64,000 nt of DNA from Prionace glauca (taxonomy: Eukaryota > Chordata > Chondrichthyes > Carcharhiniformes > Carcharhinidae), in NCBI GenBank assembly GCA_037974335.1, contig CM075729.1, positions 92,170,592 through 92,234,591 on the forward strand, in the 5' to 3' direction. The position numbers and the translations under genes were made by a program. The notes below the pieces were generated by a model, which was given only the letters and a program-made list of their open reading frames with translations, searched no databases and was not told where the DNA came from. This document shows, piece by piece, positions 21,120 to 31,431 of the stretch (position 1 is its first letter; each line of letters begins with the position of its first letter).

Positions 21120-21465
21120 TTTCTCTGTTCACATTGTCCTGAAACATTTTTGTTCCAGTATTCAATCCTTTTTTTGAAAGCTGTTGTTGAATCTGATTTT
21201 ACCACTCTTCAATTACATTCCAGATTCCAACAACTCATAAAAATGTTTTTCACTTTGCCTCTGGTTCTTTTGCCAAATCTTTTAACCCTTTGTTCTCCAG
21301 TTAGCTCCATCCTGCCAGTGGGAACTCTTTCTCCCTCTTTCCTCAATCAAAATCCTTCATGATTTTGAACAGTTGAGTAAAATCTCTCACATCATCGTGG
21401 AAATGTATAACAGTTAACCTATAAAGGCTGCTAAACAACTTATCTACAATCCTATTCTTCAGATC
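21120..21465 (-). repeat. CR1-like LINE fragment
   Basis: Antisense C-terminal and 3' UTR blocks are decayed (ACATTCCAGATTCCAACAAC, GTGGGAACTCTTTCTCCC). Confidence 0.6.
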
Positions 21466-21524
21466 TTAGCTGGGTTATGAGATTTCAAAGACATAACCAA
21501 GTGATTTTTAAACGAATAGTTTAT

Positions 21525-21695
21525 CTATTAGTGTCACAAGTTGGTTTGCATTAACACTGCAATGAAGTTGCTGTGAAAATCCCCTAGTTGCCACACTCCG
21601 ATACCTGTTCGGGTACACTGAGAGAACTTAACTTGGCCAGTGCACCTGACCAGCACGTCTTTCGGGCTGTAAGAGGAAACCGCCTGACGCCGCCT
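21525..21695 (-). repeat. V-SINE subfamily fragment
   Basis: Antisense copy of a different V-SINE subfamily tail (CACTGCAATGAAGTTGCTGTG, GTTCGGGTACACTGAGAG), joined to the common V core and truncated at a C-rich run. Confidence 0.75.
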
Positions 21696-21734
21696 CCTCC
21701 CCCCCCCCACACACACATATATATTCTTAGGCTA

Positions 21735-21940
21735 TAAAACCATAAGCAGTAAGAACAAGAAAAGGCAATTCAGCCCCTCGAGCCTGATCCACCATTCAAG
21801 AGGATCACGGCTGATCCCGACATTCCTCATGTCCATTTTCCTGCCCTTGGTTCTCTTACTGATCAAAAGTCGATCTATCTCAGCCTTAAATATAGCAAGG
21901 ACTCTGCTCTCACAGCTCTCTGTAGCAATGAGCTCTCAGC
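21735..21940 (-). repeat. CR1-like LINE tail
   Basis: Antisense tail (CAGCCCCTCGAGCCTGATCC, CGGCTGATCC) and the following part. Confidence 0.7.
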
Positions 21941-21949
21941 CTTCAGAAA

Positions 21950-22640
21950 GAAGAAATGCACAGTTCCAGTCACCACATTATAGGAAGGATGTGGTCACTT
22001 TACAGAGGGAGAGAGAGTACAGAAATGGTTTAGAGGCATGTTGTCAGGAATGGAGAATTTTGTTAGAAAGATTGGATGGGCTGGAGCTATTTCCCTTGGA
22101 ACAAAGCAGGTGAGGGGAGATATAGTTGAAGTGTATAAAATTAGGAGGGGCCTAACTAGAATGGATAAGAGCAAATGATTTCCCTTGGTAGGCGTACATA
22201 AAGTACGGCGTGGGCTGCACAGTAGCACACTGATTAGGGACCTGGGTTCAATTCCAACCTTGGGTCACTGTCTGTGCAGAGTTTGCACATTCTCCCCATG
22301 TCTGCGTGGGTTTCCTCTGGTGCTCCGGCCCCGCAGTCCAAAGATGTGCAGGTTAGGTGGATTAGCCATCTTAAGTGTGTGTGTGTGTGGGGTGGGGTGG
22401 GGGGCAGGCAGGCAAGTGGGGATACTGAGTAAGCTGTTGTATAGGAGAGTTAACGCAGGCTCAGTGGACTGAATGGCCTCCTTTTGCACTGTAAGGATTG
22501 TATAATTCTATGCATTGATGGGAGTATTAGAGAGGAGTTGAGGTTTCTTTAGAAACTTGATAGGGTAAATGCTGAGAGGATGTTTCTCCTCATGGGAGAG
22601 TCGAGGACCAGAATAAAGAGCACCTATTTAACACTGGGCT
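21950..22640 (+). repeat. CR1-like LINE C-terminus split by a V-SINE
   Basis: Blocks at 21955-22185 (CACCACATTATAGGAAGGATG, GAAGTGTATAAAATTAGG) continue at 22515-22640 (AACTTGATAGGGTAAATGC, GGACCAGAAT) after the nested SINE. Confidence 0.75.
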
Positions 22641-22705
22641 GCACGGTAGCACCTAACCACTGTGCTACCGTGCAGCCCACGCCTTACTTTATGTACGCCT
22701 ACCAA
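22182..22705. repeat. Inverted repeat around a V-SINE
   Basis: The left unit 22182-22228 (CCTTGGTAGGCGTACATAAAG plus the SINE head) recurs in inverted orientation at about 22655-22705 (CTTTATGTACGCCTACC). At 22637-22677 two V-SINE head pieces face each other around CTAACC. This points to a local inverted duplication that carried both LINE flank and SINE head. Confidence 0.75.
22200..22515 (+). repeat. V-SINE nested in the LINE
   Basis: Plus-strand head, V core and tail are present. The region before the tail is expanded into a GTGTGTG/GGGGTGG run at 22376-22410. Confidence 0.85.
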
Positions 22706-22794
22706 GGCGTACAACATCACAACCAAAAAGCATGATATTCCAATTTCTACCTTTCTGCTGTGCCCCCCAATCCATCAGCAACACTCCATCAGCA

Positions 22795-22930
22795 GAACTT
22801 CTATGAATACTTCACTTATGTTCAGCTTTCCAGGGATTTTTGTAAACAATGTTCAGCTGGGTTTCTGTTCCATGTGTACAAAAATATTCCGTACATGTGG
22901 TCTAACTGATGTTTTATACAGTTCGTAGAA
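22795..22930. repeat. Unnamed dispersed repeat, copy 1
   Basis: Shares an ordered series of blocks (ATACTTCACTTA, TGTAAACAAT, TTCAGCTGG) with 25495-25600. The family is unknown. Confidence 0.45.
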
Positions 22931-23569
22931 CCATAGAATCCCTACAGTGCAGGAGGAGGCCATTGATCCTGCACTGACATCAATACCACCCAGACTCTAT
23001 CCCTGTAACCCCACATATTTACCTTGCTAGTCCCTCTGACACTGAGGGCAATTTAACATGACCAATCCACCTAACCCGCACATCGTGGGTGGCACGGTAG
23101 CACAGTGGTTAGCACTGCTGCTTCACAGCTCCAGGGTCCTGGGTTCGATTCCCGGCTCGGGTCACTGCCTGTGTGGAGTTTGCACATTCTCCTCGTGTCT
23201 GCGTGGGTTTTCTCCGGGTGCTCCGGTTTCCTCCCACAGTCCAAAGATGTGCGGGTTAGGTTCATTGGCTATGCTAAAATTGCTCCTTAGTGTCCTGGGA
23301 TGTGTAGGTTAGAGGAATTGGCAGGTAAATGTGTAGGGATATGGGGATAGGGTCTGGGTGGGATTGTGTTCGGTGCAGACTCGATGGGCCGAAGGGCCTG
23401 TTTCTGCACTGTAGGGTTCTATCTTTGGACTATGGGAGAAAACTGGAGAACCCAGAGGAAACCCATGCAGACAGGGGGAGAATGTGGAAACTCCGCACAG
23501 ACAGGAATCGAACCTGGGTTGCTGGCATTGTGAGGCAGCAGTGCTAACCACTGTGCCACCATACTGCCC
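22925..23569 (-). repeat. V-SINE (minus) split by a V-SINE (plus)
   Basis: The tail and part of the core of a minus-strand V-SINE (22925-23086) continue at 23425-23569 with the rest of the core and head. Between them sits a complete plus-strand V-SINE. Confidence 0.9.
23087..23424 (+). repeat. V-SINE, complete, nested, young
   Basis: Head with intact A box (TAGCACAGTGGTTAG) and B box (GGTTCGATTCC), V core and tail. It is close to copies at 49831 and 53017 and therefore probably recent. Confidence 0.93.
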
Positions 23570-23570
23570 T

Positions 23571-23712
23571 TAGATGTTATGCATGAGTGCTGTGTTACGG
23601 GGACTGCTGTGTGAGAGGTCCCAGCACTGTGAGGCAGCAGTGTAACCATTCTGCCACCGTGCTGCTCTTGGATGTTATGCCTGAGTGTTGTGTTCCGGGG
23701 ACTGCTGGTATT
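23571..23712. repeat. Short tandem duplication with a SINE-head piece
   Basis: TTAGATGTTATGCATGAGTG...ACGGGGACTGCTG at 23571-23612 recurs at 23669-23707 with few changes. The copied unit includes the GCAGCAGTG...CCACCGTGCTGC head sequence between them. Confidence 0.7.
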
Positions 23713-24114
23713 GTGATGGATAGAAGATATCATGGGAAGATGTATACACTGACCTTGACCATTTGGAAGAAGTCATCAGACATCTTGTGGTACTGTTACC
23801 AGGTCGTAGGGACTAGTCTCCATGCAATAACCTCTCTAGCTGCCTTCTCCGTTCCCATCTAAGGATGTACCCCTGGGCTGTCTCTCCTTCAAGCCATCTC
23901 CACCTAGTGCTGCATCCGTCAGCCTGGAAAGCTCTCTGCACTCTGGCATTCACTTTTCCATTATATAAATTGCAGCAATGATGTACCAGTATAACTCCCT
24001 TTAAGAAAGACTATCTGCCTTTCGGAAGAACAGGCTGCTGTTGGACTCTGCATTAAGAACTTTGCCGGTACGGTGCCCACACATCCAAACACAACTATAA
24101 GGCACACCAAATTT
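23713..24114. other. Unassigned spacer
   Basis: No repeat block or coding signal was recognised. Confidence 0.4.
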
Positions 24115-24690
24115 GTGCGAGTAGTAGCAGCGGGGTTAGGCCATTCGGCCCTTTGAACATGCTCTGCTATTTAGTAATATGATGGCTGACCCAGCTTCCC
24201 AGCACTGCACCCTCTGCCACCACCCCCCCCCCCCCAACCATCCTGATAAACCCAGTGTCCAAAAATCAACCTGCATCTTGAGTATATTCGATGAATGACA
24301 TATGAACATTTATAATTCTAGGGTAAAGAATTCCAAAGATGTACAACCCTTTGCGTCAAAGAAATTCTCCACATTTTGATCCTAAATAATCAACCCCTTA
24401 TTCTGACAAAACCTAAGTTTCTATACTTGCCAGGATTCCAAGTAAGGTCTTGCCAAGGCTCTATATAATTATAACAGAACTTCTTTGCTTGTATGTTCAA
24501 ATCCCTTTGTAAGAAAGGTAATATTCCATTAGCTTTTCTAATTGCTTGCTGTTCCTGCAAATTAACTTTGTGATTTGTGTGTATCTGAACGCTCACGTTT
24601 TCCCAATATCTCAGCATTAAAAGTATTCTGCTTCTCAATTCTCCTTACCAAAGTGGATAACTTTGCTTGTCTCAAATTATATTCCATCTT
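24115..24690 (-). repeat. CR1-like LINE 3' fragment
   Basis: Antisense tail (GGCCATTCGGCCCTTTGAAC) into C-terminal coding sequence. A poly-C run sits at 24222-24235. Confidence 0.75.
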
Positions 24691-24754
24691 CCCACTCAAG
24701 TAGCCTGTCTATATTTACATGGTATGTATATATTATGTATGGGTCTGTATGTAG

Positions 24755-25400
24755 ATAATAGGAGCAGGAGGAGGCCATTCAGTCCTTTGAGCCTGCTCTG
24801 CCATTCATTATGATGATGGCTGATCATCCAACTCAATAGCATGATCCTGCCTTCCCCCCCATATCCCTTCATCTGAAGAGAAATATCTAACTCCTTGAAA
24901 TCATACATGTTTTGACCTCAAACTGCTTTGTGTGGTAGTCAATTTCACAGGATGACCACTCTCTGGGTGAAGAAATTTCTCTTCACCTTAGTCCTCAAAG
25001 GTTTATCCTGCGTCCTCAGACTGTGACGCCTGATTCTGGACTCCCCCATCCATTGGAAATAACCTTCTTGCACCTACCCTTTCTAGTCCTGTTATAATTT
25101 TATAGATTTCTATAAGATCCCCCTCATTCTTCTAAACTCCAGCGAATAGAATCCTAACCGACTCATTCTCTCCTAATAAGTCAGTGCTGCTATCCCAGGA
25201 ATCAGTCTGTTAAACCTTCTCTGCAGATCCTTCACAGCAAGAACACCCTTCTTCAGATAAGGGGACCAAAACTGCACACAATACTCCAGGTCTCACCAAA
25301 GCCCTGTATAATTGCAGCAAAACATCCCTGCTTCTGTACTCAAATTCTCTCACTGTGAAGGCCGACATACCATTTACCTTCTTTACCACCTGCATGCTGC
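24755..25400 (-). repeat. CR1-like LINE 3' fragment
   Basis: Antisense tail (GGAGCAGGAGGAGGCCATTC) to the YRALV/AFTVREFEY-type coding block near 25210-25400. Confidence 0.8.
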
Positions 25401-26154
25401 CCACCTTCACTCAATGGGCGCGGGTCTTAAATCATGAGCCCGCGCCCAAAAACCAGGGCGCAGGAATTCCTAATCCCCTATCAACGGAAACCCCGTAAAT
25501 ACTTCACTTACAATTAGCTTCCCAGTCATTTGTGTAAACAATATTCAACTGGACTTTTGTTCAAAAACATATTGTACATATTCAGGTTCCAAAGAAACGC
25601 TACAATAAATAACAAAAAATGGCATCTTAAATGTATACAAATTGCACAAGGAACCCTGTTAAAGGATCCTTTGATTATTTGGATTTTCCTTTTCACCCCC
25701 AAAGGTGAGCAAACAGATCCTTGAAGTACCTTCACCCTAAATGGGTGAGAGATGTGAATTTAAAAATTACAATGAAACCATTATGTGGCAAGTGTGACAG
25801 CATGTCACAAAAGTTCAAGAGGTTATATGGAAAATGACATGAATTGACAGGGACTTGAGTGAAAGTAATCATTTGCCTGATTTCCTTGTTCTAGTATTCC
25901 AGTTTGATATTGTCAGGACTGTACCAATTGTTACTAAACATCTATATGACATGGATACATGTCAGTATGAAAATAATACAGATCTGAGGCCCCAAGAAAA
26001 ATCTTAAATAATAGTGCTTCAAAGCTATTTTCTTCTTTTCTGCTTCTGATACTTGCTCTCATGCTCTTTTGACTTTTGTGCTGGAATGTAAGTTCATCCA
26101 ACTTAAACAGGTTGTGAAGTGCTGGATAAATAAGAACTGAATTAATAGTTACAG
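25401..26154. other. Spacer with a GC-rich hairpin and an unnamed repeat
   Basis: TGGGCGCGGG (25415-25424) pairs with CCCGCGCCCA (25439-25448). 25495-25600 is copy 2 of the unnamed repeat at 22795. The rest is AT-rich with no gene seen. Confidence 0.45.
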
Positions 26155-27475
26155 GGACGAGTGCACTTGGAGAAGTTTGACATGATCAGGAATAGTCAGC
26201 ATGGATTTGTCAAGGGCAGGTCGTGCCTTACGAGCCTAGTTGAGTTCTTCGATAATGTGACTGAACACATTGACGAAGGAAGTGCCGTGGACGTAGTGTA
26301 CATGGACTTCAGCAAGGCTTTTGATAAGGTCCCCCATGCAAGACTTCTTGAGAAGGTGAGAGGGCATGGGATCCAAGGGCCTTTGGCCTTGTGGATCCAG
26401 AACTGGCTTGCCTGCAGAAGGCAGAGAGTGGTTGTGGATGGGTCTTTTTCGGAATGGAGGTCAGTCACCAGTGGGGTGCCCCAGGGATCTGTTCTGGGAC
26501 CCTTGTTGTTTGTCATTTTCATAAATGACCTGGATGAGGAAGTGGAGGGATGGGTTAGCAAGTTCGCTGATGACACGAAGGTCGGCGGTGTTGTGGATGG
26601 TCTGGAAGGATGTCAAAAGTTGCAGCAGGACATAGATAGGATGCAGGAATGGGCGGAGAAGTGGCAGATGGACTTCAACGCGGATAAATGTGTAGTAGTC
26701 CATTTCGGCAGAACCAACGGGATGAACGAGTACACTATTAAGGGCAGGGGTCTTAGTAGCGTTGAAGAGCAGAAGGATCTCGGGGTCCGGGTTCACAGGA
26801 CTCTTAAATCGGCCTCGCAGGTGGAGGAGGTGGTCAGGAAGGCGTATGGTGTACTGGCCTTCATTAATCGAGGGATTGAGTTTAGGAGTCGGGAGGTAAT
26901 GCTGCAACTTTACAGGACCCTCGTCAGGCCTCATTTGGAGTACTGTGCGCAGTTCTGGTCGCCTCACTATAGGAAGGACGTGGAGGCTATTGAAAGGGTG
27001 CAGAGGAGATTTACAAGGATGTTGCCTGGACTGGGAGGCATGCCTTATGAAGATAGGTTGAGGGAGCTGGGACTCTTTTCCCTGGAGAGGCGAAGGTTGA
27101 GAGGCGACCTGATAGAAGTTTATAAAATGTTGAGAGGAATAGATAGGGTGGACTCTCAGAGGCTATTTCCCCGGGTTGAAATGGTCGCTACGAGAGGACA
27201 CAGATTTAAGGTGTGGGGAGGGAAGTACAGAGGTGATGTTAGGGGTAAGTTTTTCACTCAGAGGGTAGTGAGTGATTGGAATCGGCTGCCGTCGTCGGTG
27301 GTGGAGGCGAACTCGCTGGGGTCTTTTAAAAGACTCCTGGATGAGTATATGGGGTTTAATGGGATTGGGGGTTATAGATAGGTCTATAAATTGGTGGGGT
27401 TGATGCGATCGGCGCAACTCGAGGGCCGAAGGGCCTGTTTGTGCTGTAATGTTCTATGTTCTATGTTCTATGTAT
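26155..27475 (+). mobile_element. LINE-C, 5'-truncated, long open RT frame
   Basis: Frame 26161-27381 stays open for 406 codons. It covers the second half of a CR1-type RT: QHGFVKGRSCLTSL, VDVVYMDFSKAFDKVPH (catalytic D and AFD), [25 protein letters not shown] (ADD box), then the connection and C-terminal block to GIGGYR. The 3' UTR ends in repeated GTTCTATG. The N-terminal half, endonuclease and ORF1 are missing, as expected for an incomplete reverse-transcription insert. The intact frame and clean tail suggest a fairly recent insertion. It is not a host gene. Confidence 0.93.
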
Positions 27476-27544
27476 GACGAAATACATTCTGGGACATGAT
27501 AGCACTGTTAGTACTGAGGAATTTCAATTTGCCAAAACTCCTTA

Positions 27545-27760
27545 GGCAGAACCGTCCAAATCCGTGACCCCTAACAAACTGAAGGACAAGGGCAGCAGAT
27601 GTATTGGGAGCACCACTATCTGCAAGCTTCCCTCCAAATCACTCACCCATCATGACTTGGAAATATGTCACCATTCCTTCACTGTTGCTGGGTCAAACTC
27701 CTGGAACTCCCTTCCTAACACTATGTAAGGTCTACCCACACCAGTTAGATTTTGGCTGTT
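27545..27760 (+). repeat. LINE-B 3' fragment
   Basis: Plus-strand match to the LINE-B 3' coding end (GGACAAGGGCAGCAGATG, CACCATTCCTTCACTGTTGC), also seen at 47240-47400. Confidence 0.75.
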
Positions 27761-28045
27761 CAAGACGGTATACTGCAGTCTTCTTGAGGGGTGAAACAAA
27801 CGTTGTCCTTGCCAGCAACAGTCGTATTCTATTTACAAATAAAAAATTGTAACAGGAAACAATTAAAGAGGATTAACATGGAAATGATCATGGGAGCTTG
27901 TTAGAAGGTGTACGAAGATTTGTTGAAAGACCTATGAGGATTTGTTGGAAGGCTGATGGGGATGTGTCGGAAGATGCATGGGGATCTGTTGGAAGGTCGA
28001 AGGTGCATGGGCATTTGTTCAACAATTTTGAGTGTTGAGGTGAAA
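27761..28045. other. Short spacer with degenerate tandem units
   Basis: 27898-28020 has several imperfect units of the form GATTTGTTGGAAGGT, a small degenerate tandem array. No gene is seen. Confidence 0.4.
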
Positions 28046-28049
28046 TAAG

Positions 28050-29560
28050 AAAAAAGAAAATTACAGCACAGGAACAGGCCTTTTGGGCCTCCACGCCTGC
28101 ACCAACCATGCTGCCCGACTTAACTAAAACCCCCTATCCTTCCGGGAACCATATCCCTCTATTCCCATCCTATTCACGTATTTGTCAAGATGCCCCTTAA
28201 AAGTCACTACTGCATCAGCTTTCCCTACCTCCCCTGGCAACGAGTTCCAGGCACCCACTACTCTCTGTAAAAAAAAAATCTGCCTCATACATCTCCATTA
28301 AACCTTGCACCTTGCTCCTTGCACCGAGTAATTGACTCTTCCATTCTGGGAAAAAGTTCCTACAACCACTCTGTCCATGCTTCTCATAATCTTGTAGACT
28401 TCTCAACCTTCTTCATTCCAGTGAGAACAAACCAAGTTTCTCCAACCTCTCCTCATAGCTAATGCCCTCCATACCAGGCAACAACCTGGTAAATCTTTTC
28501 TGTACCCTCTCCAAAGCCTCTACATCCTTCTGGTAGTGTGGTGACCAGAATTGAATACAATATTCCAAGTGTGGTGTAACTAAGGTTCTATAAAGCTGCA
28601 ACATGACTTACCAATTTTTAAACTCAATGCCCTGGCCGATGAAGGCAAGCATGCAGTACGCTTTCTTGACTCTCTTCTCCATCAATACTCTTAAGAGTTC
28701 TGCTATTTACTATCTATTTCCTATCTGTATTAGACCTTCCAAAATGCATTATCTTTCACTTGTCCGGATTAAACCCCATCTGCCATTTCTCCGCCCAAGT
28801 CTCCAACTGATCTATATCCTGCTGTATCCTCTGATGGTCCTCATCGCTATGTGCAAATCCACCAACCTTTGTGTTATCCGCAAACTTACTAATCAAACCA
28901 GTTACATTTTCCTCCAAATCATTTATATATATTACAAACAGCAAAGGTCCCAGCACTGACCCCTGAGGAATGTCACTTGTCACAGCACTCCATTCAGAAA
29001 CAAGCCCTTCCACTGCTACCCTCTGTCTTCTTTGACTGAGCGAGTTTTGTATCCACCTTGACAGCTCATCCCTGATCCCATGCGACTGCACCAGTCTGCC
29101 ATGAGGGACCTTGTCAAAGGTCTTTACTAAAGTCCATGTGGACAACATCCATTGCCCTATATCATCAATCATTTTCATCTCTTCCTCAAAAAACGCAGTC
29201 GAGTTCGTGAGACTTCTTCACAAAGCCATGTTGCCTCTCACGAATACGTCCACTTATTTCCAAGTGGGAATAAATCCTGTCTCAAAGAATCCTCTCCAAT
29301 AATTTCCCTACCACTGATGTAAGGCTCACCTGTAATTAGTTGAATTATCCTTGCTACTCTTCTTAAACAAAGGAACAACGTTAGCTGATCTCCAGTCTTC
29401 TAGGATCTCCCCTATAGCCAGCGAGGATATTAAAATTTCTCTCAAGGCCCCAGCAATTTCCTCTCCTGCCTCTCTCAGTATTCTGAGGTATATCCCATCA
29501 GGCCCTGGGGACTTGTCTACCTTAATGTTTCTCAAGAACCCCAATATTGGAGAACATTCC
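28050..29560 (-). mobile_element. LINE-C-type CR1 element, antisense, decayed
   Basis: Minus-strand frames 29326-29544 (VDKSPGPDGIYLRILRE), 28756-29178 (DIPQGSVLGPLLFVIYIN, SKFADNTK) and 28413-28604 (MLQLYRTLVTPHLEYC, LPGMEGISYEERLEKLG) give the RT order. The second D of the ADD box is N, and frames are broken between blocks. It is the last large repeat before RNASEL exon 2. Confidence 0.88.
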
Positions 29561-29599
29561 CTGAAGAAATTAGGTGCTCAAGTCTCTCAGTTGGAGAAT

Positions 29600-29662
29600 C
29601 CTTGCAGACTCGATGGGCCAAATGGCCTTCTTCTGCATTGTAGATATTCTATGTTTCTATGG
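29600..29662 (+). repeat. Orphan V-SINE/CR1 tail
   Basis: CAGACTCGATGGGCCAAATG and CTTCTGCATTGTAGATATTC form only the tail. No head or core precedes it. Confidence 0.65.
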
Positions 29663-29736
29663 GCTAGACGTTGGATGTTCTGAAACCTGTTTATCCATTA
29701 CCTTGCAAATGTTCATTTGTTCTTTTTGCTAAATAG

Positions 29737-31431
29737 GGAAGAAGTTAAACTTCAACAAGAAAAGCATGACAGAGCAAGAAAAGAAAAGATTGGTTGAAGC
29801 TCTTGATGGAACAAAACTTGGTGAAAAGCTACGGGACCTCTGTGAGTCTAGCAATCCTGATCTCTCTCAAGTCGAAAGATTAATCAAGGATGGACCCTTG
29901 GAGGATTTAGACACGGATACGTTCGGAACAATTTTGTGTCTTGCTGCATCGAAAAATCAAAAAGATATCGTCAAATTGCTTTTGGATAACAAAGCAGATG
30001 TGAACTATCAGAGGCCAGATTATGGTTGGACGCCGCTCTTTAATGCTGTACAAGGAGACTATGAAAACATTGTCGACTTATTGTTGCAACATGGGGCCGA
30101 TCCAGGCCTTAGGAAGAAAAATGGAGCCACACCTTTCATTGTTGCTGCAATAACTGGCAATGTGAATCTGCTCGAAAGGTTTCTAGGCCTGGGTGCAGAT
30201 GTCAATGAGACGGATGACAATGGTTATACTGCCTTTATGGAAGCGGCACAGAAAGGGAATAAGGACGCTCTACAATTCCTCTTCCAGCAGAATGCTGAGG
30301 TGAACAAGCATAGGGAAGTGTCTGATGCCAAAAAGAAGGTGGGAAAAGGTGGAAAGACTGCCCTGATTGACGCTGTGGTAAAAGGCCATCAGGACATTGT
30401 TGAGGTCCTATTGGACAAAATGCATGCCGATGTTAATGCGCATGACAACCTCGACAAAACAGCATTGCACCATGCCTTGGAGAAGGACAACCAGGAAATT
30501 GTGGAGACTCTGTTAGACCGTGGAGCCCATGTTAACATCATAGACAAAAATGAAAACATACCTCTCGCTACTGCATTGGCTAAAAATACCTTGCAATTCC
30601 CAGTGCTGAAACTGCTGTTACAACGTACACAGAATCTGAAAGTCCGGGATAGCAAAGGGAAAACGCCATTGATCCTTGCAGCAGAGAAGAAGAATTCAAA
30701 GGTGGTTAAACTACTGCTAGAGAGTCAAAGAGTTGAAATTGACGCGCAGGATAATTTGGGGCGGACTGCCTTATTAGCAGCAGTCGAAAATGAAGATGCT
30801 TTGTTGACGGAAATATTGTGTGAGGGAGGGGCTGATGTCTCATGTGGGGACCAGAGTGGGAATACACCATTACTGATAGCCAAAAGAAACTATGACAATA
30901 AAACAGCGAAGATATTGAATAAATATGGGGCAGGGATTACATCCAACAGGAAACCTCTTTCAAGATGGAAGAATCATAGTATGCGCTGGCATGACACTCT
31001 GGGAAAGCTGCAAAAGGTACAACGGCCTCCCATTGGAAAAATGAAGCTATCCAGAATGCCGGATTTTACGATTACCAAAGACAACATGACGGAAGTCTAC
31101 CTTGGTTTCTATAACAATGAGAGTGAAGTTGCAGTGAAATGTCACAGGAAGGACAGTGAAGAAGCCAAAAAAGAAATGGATTGCCTCAGAATCCCTGCCA
31201 TCAATGACAGCAGTCTGTTTGTTAATCTTTTACATTGGGAAAGTGACGAATATTGTGATTACTTGTGTCTGGATCTCCACGAGTATAATCTGGAGGAATG
31301 TATGGCCAACTGGCCTGAGGAAATTCAAAAGGAGGCCCCTAAAATAATGAAGCAGTTAGTTGAGGCCCTCCAGATTTTGCACAGAGTTGGATGTGCTCAC
31401 CGGGATTTGCATCCAACAAATATCCTCAGAG
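29737..31431 (+). CDS. RNASEL: RNASEL exon 2: ankyrin repeats and start of pseudokinase
   Basis: The acceptor TGCTAAATAG ends at 29736, and the ATG is at 29766. The exon encodes residues 1-555, ending with the catalytic-loop motif HRDLHPTN and ILR. The donor is AGAG|GTAATT (GT at 31432), leaving phase 1. If unspliced, the frame continues 12 codons to a stop at 31472, giving an ankyrin plus N-lobe product. Like mammalian RNASEL, one large exon holds all the ankyrin repeats. Confidence 0.95.
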
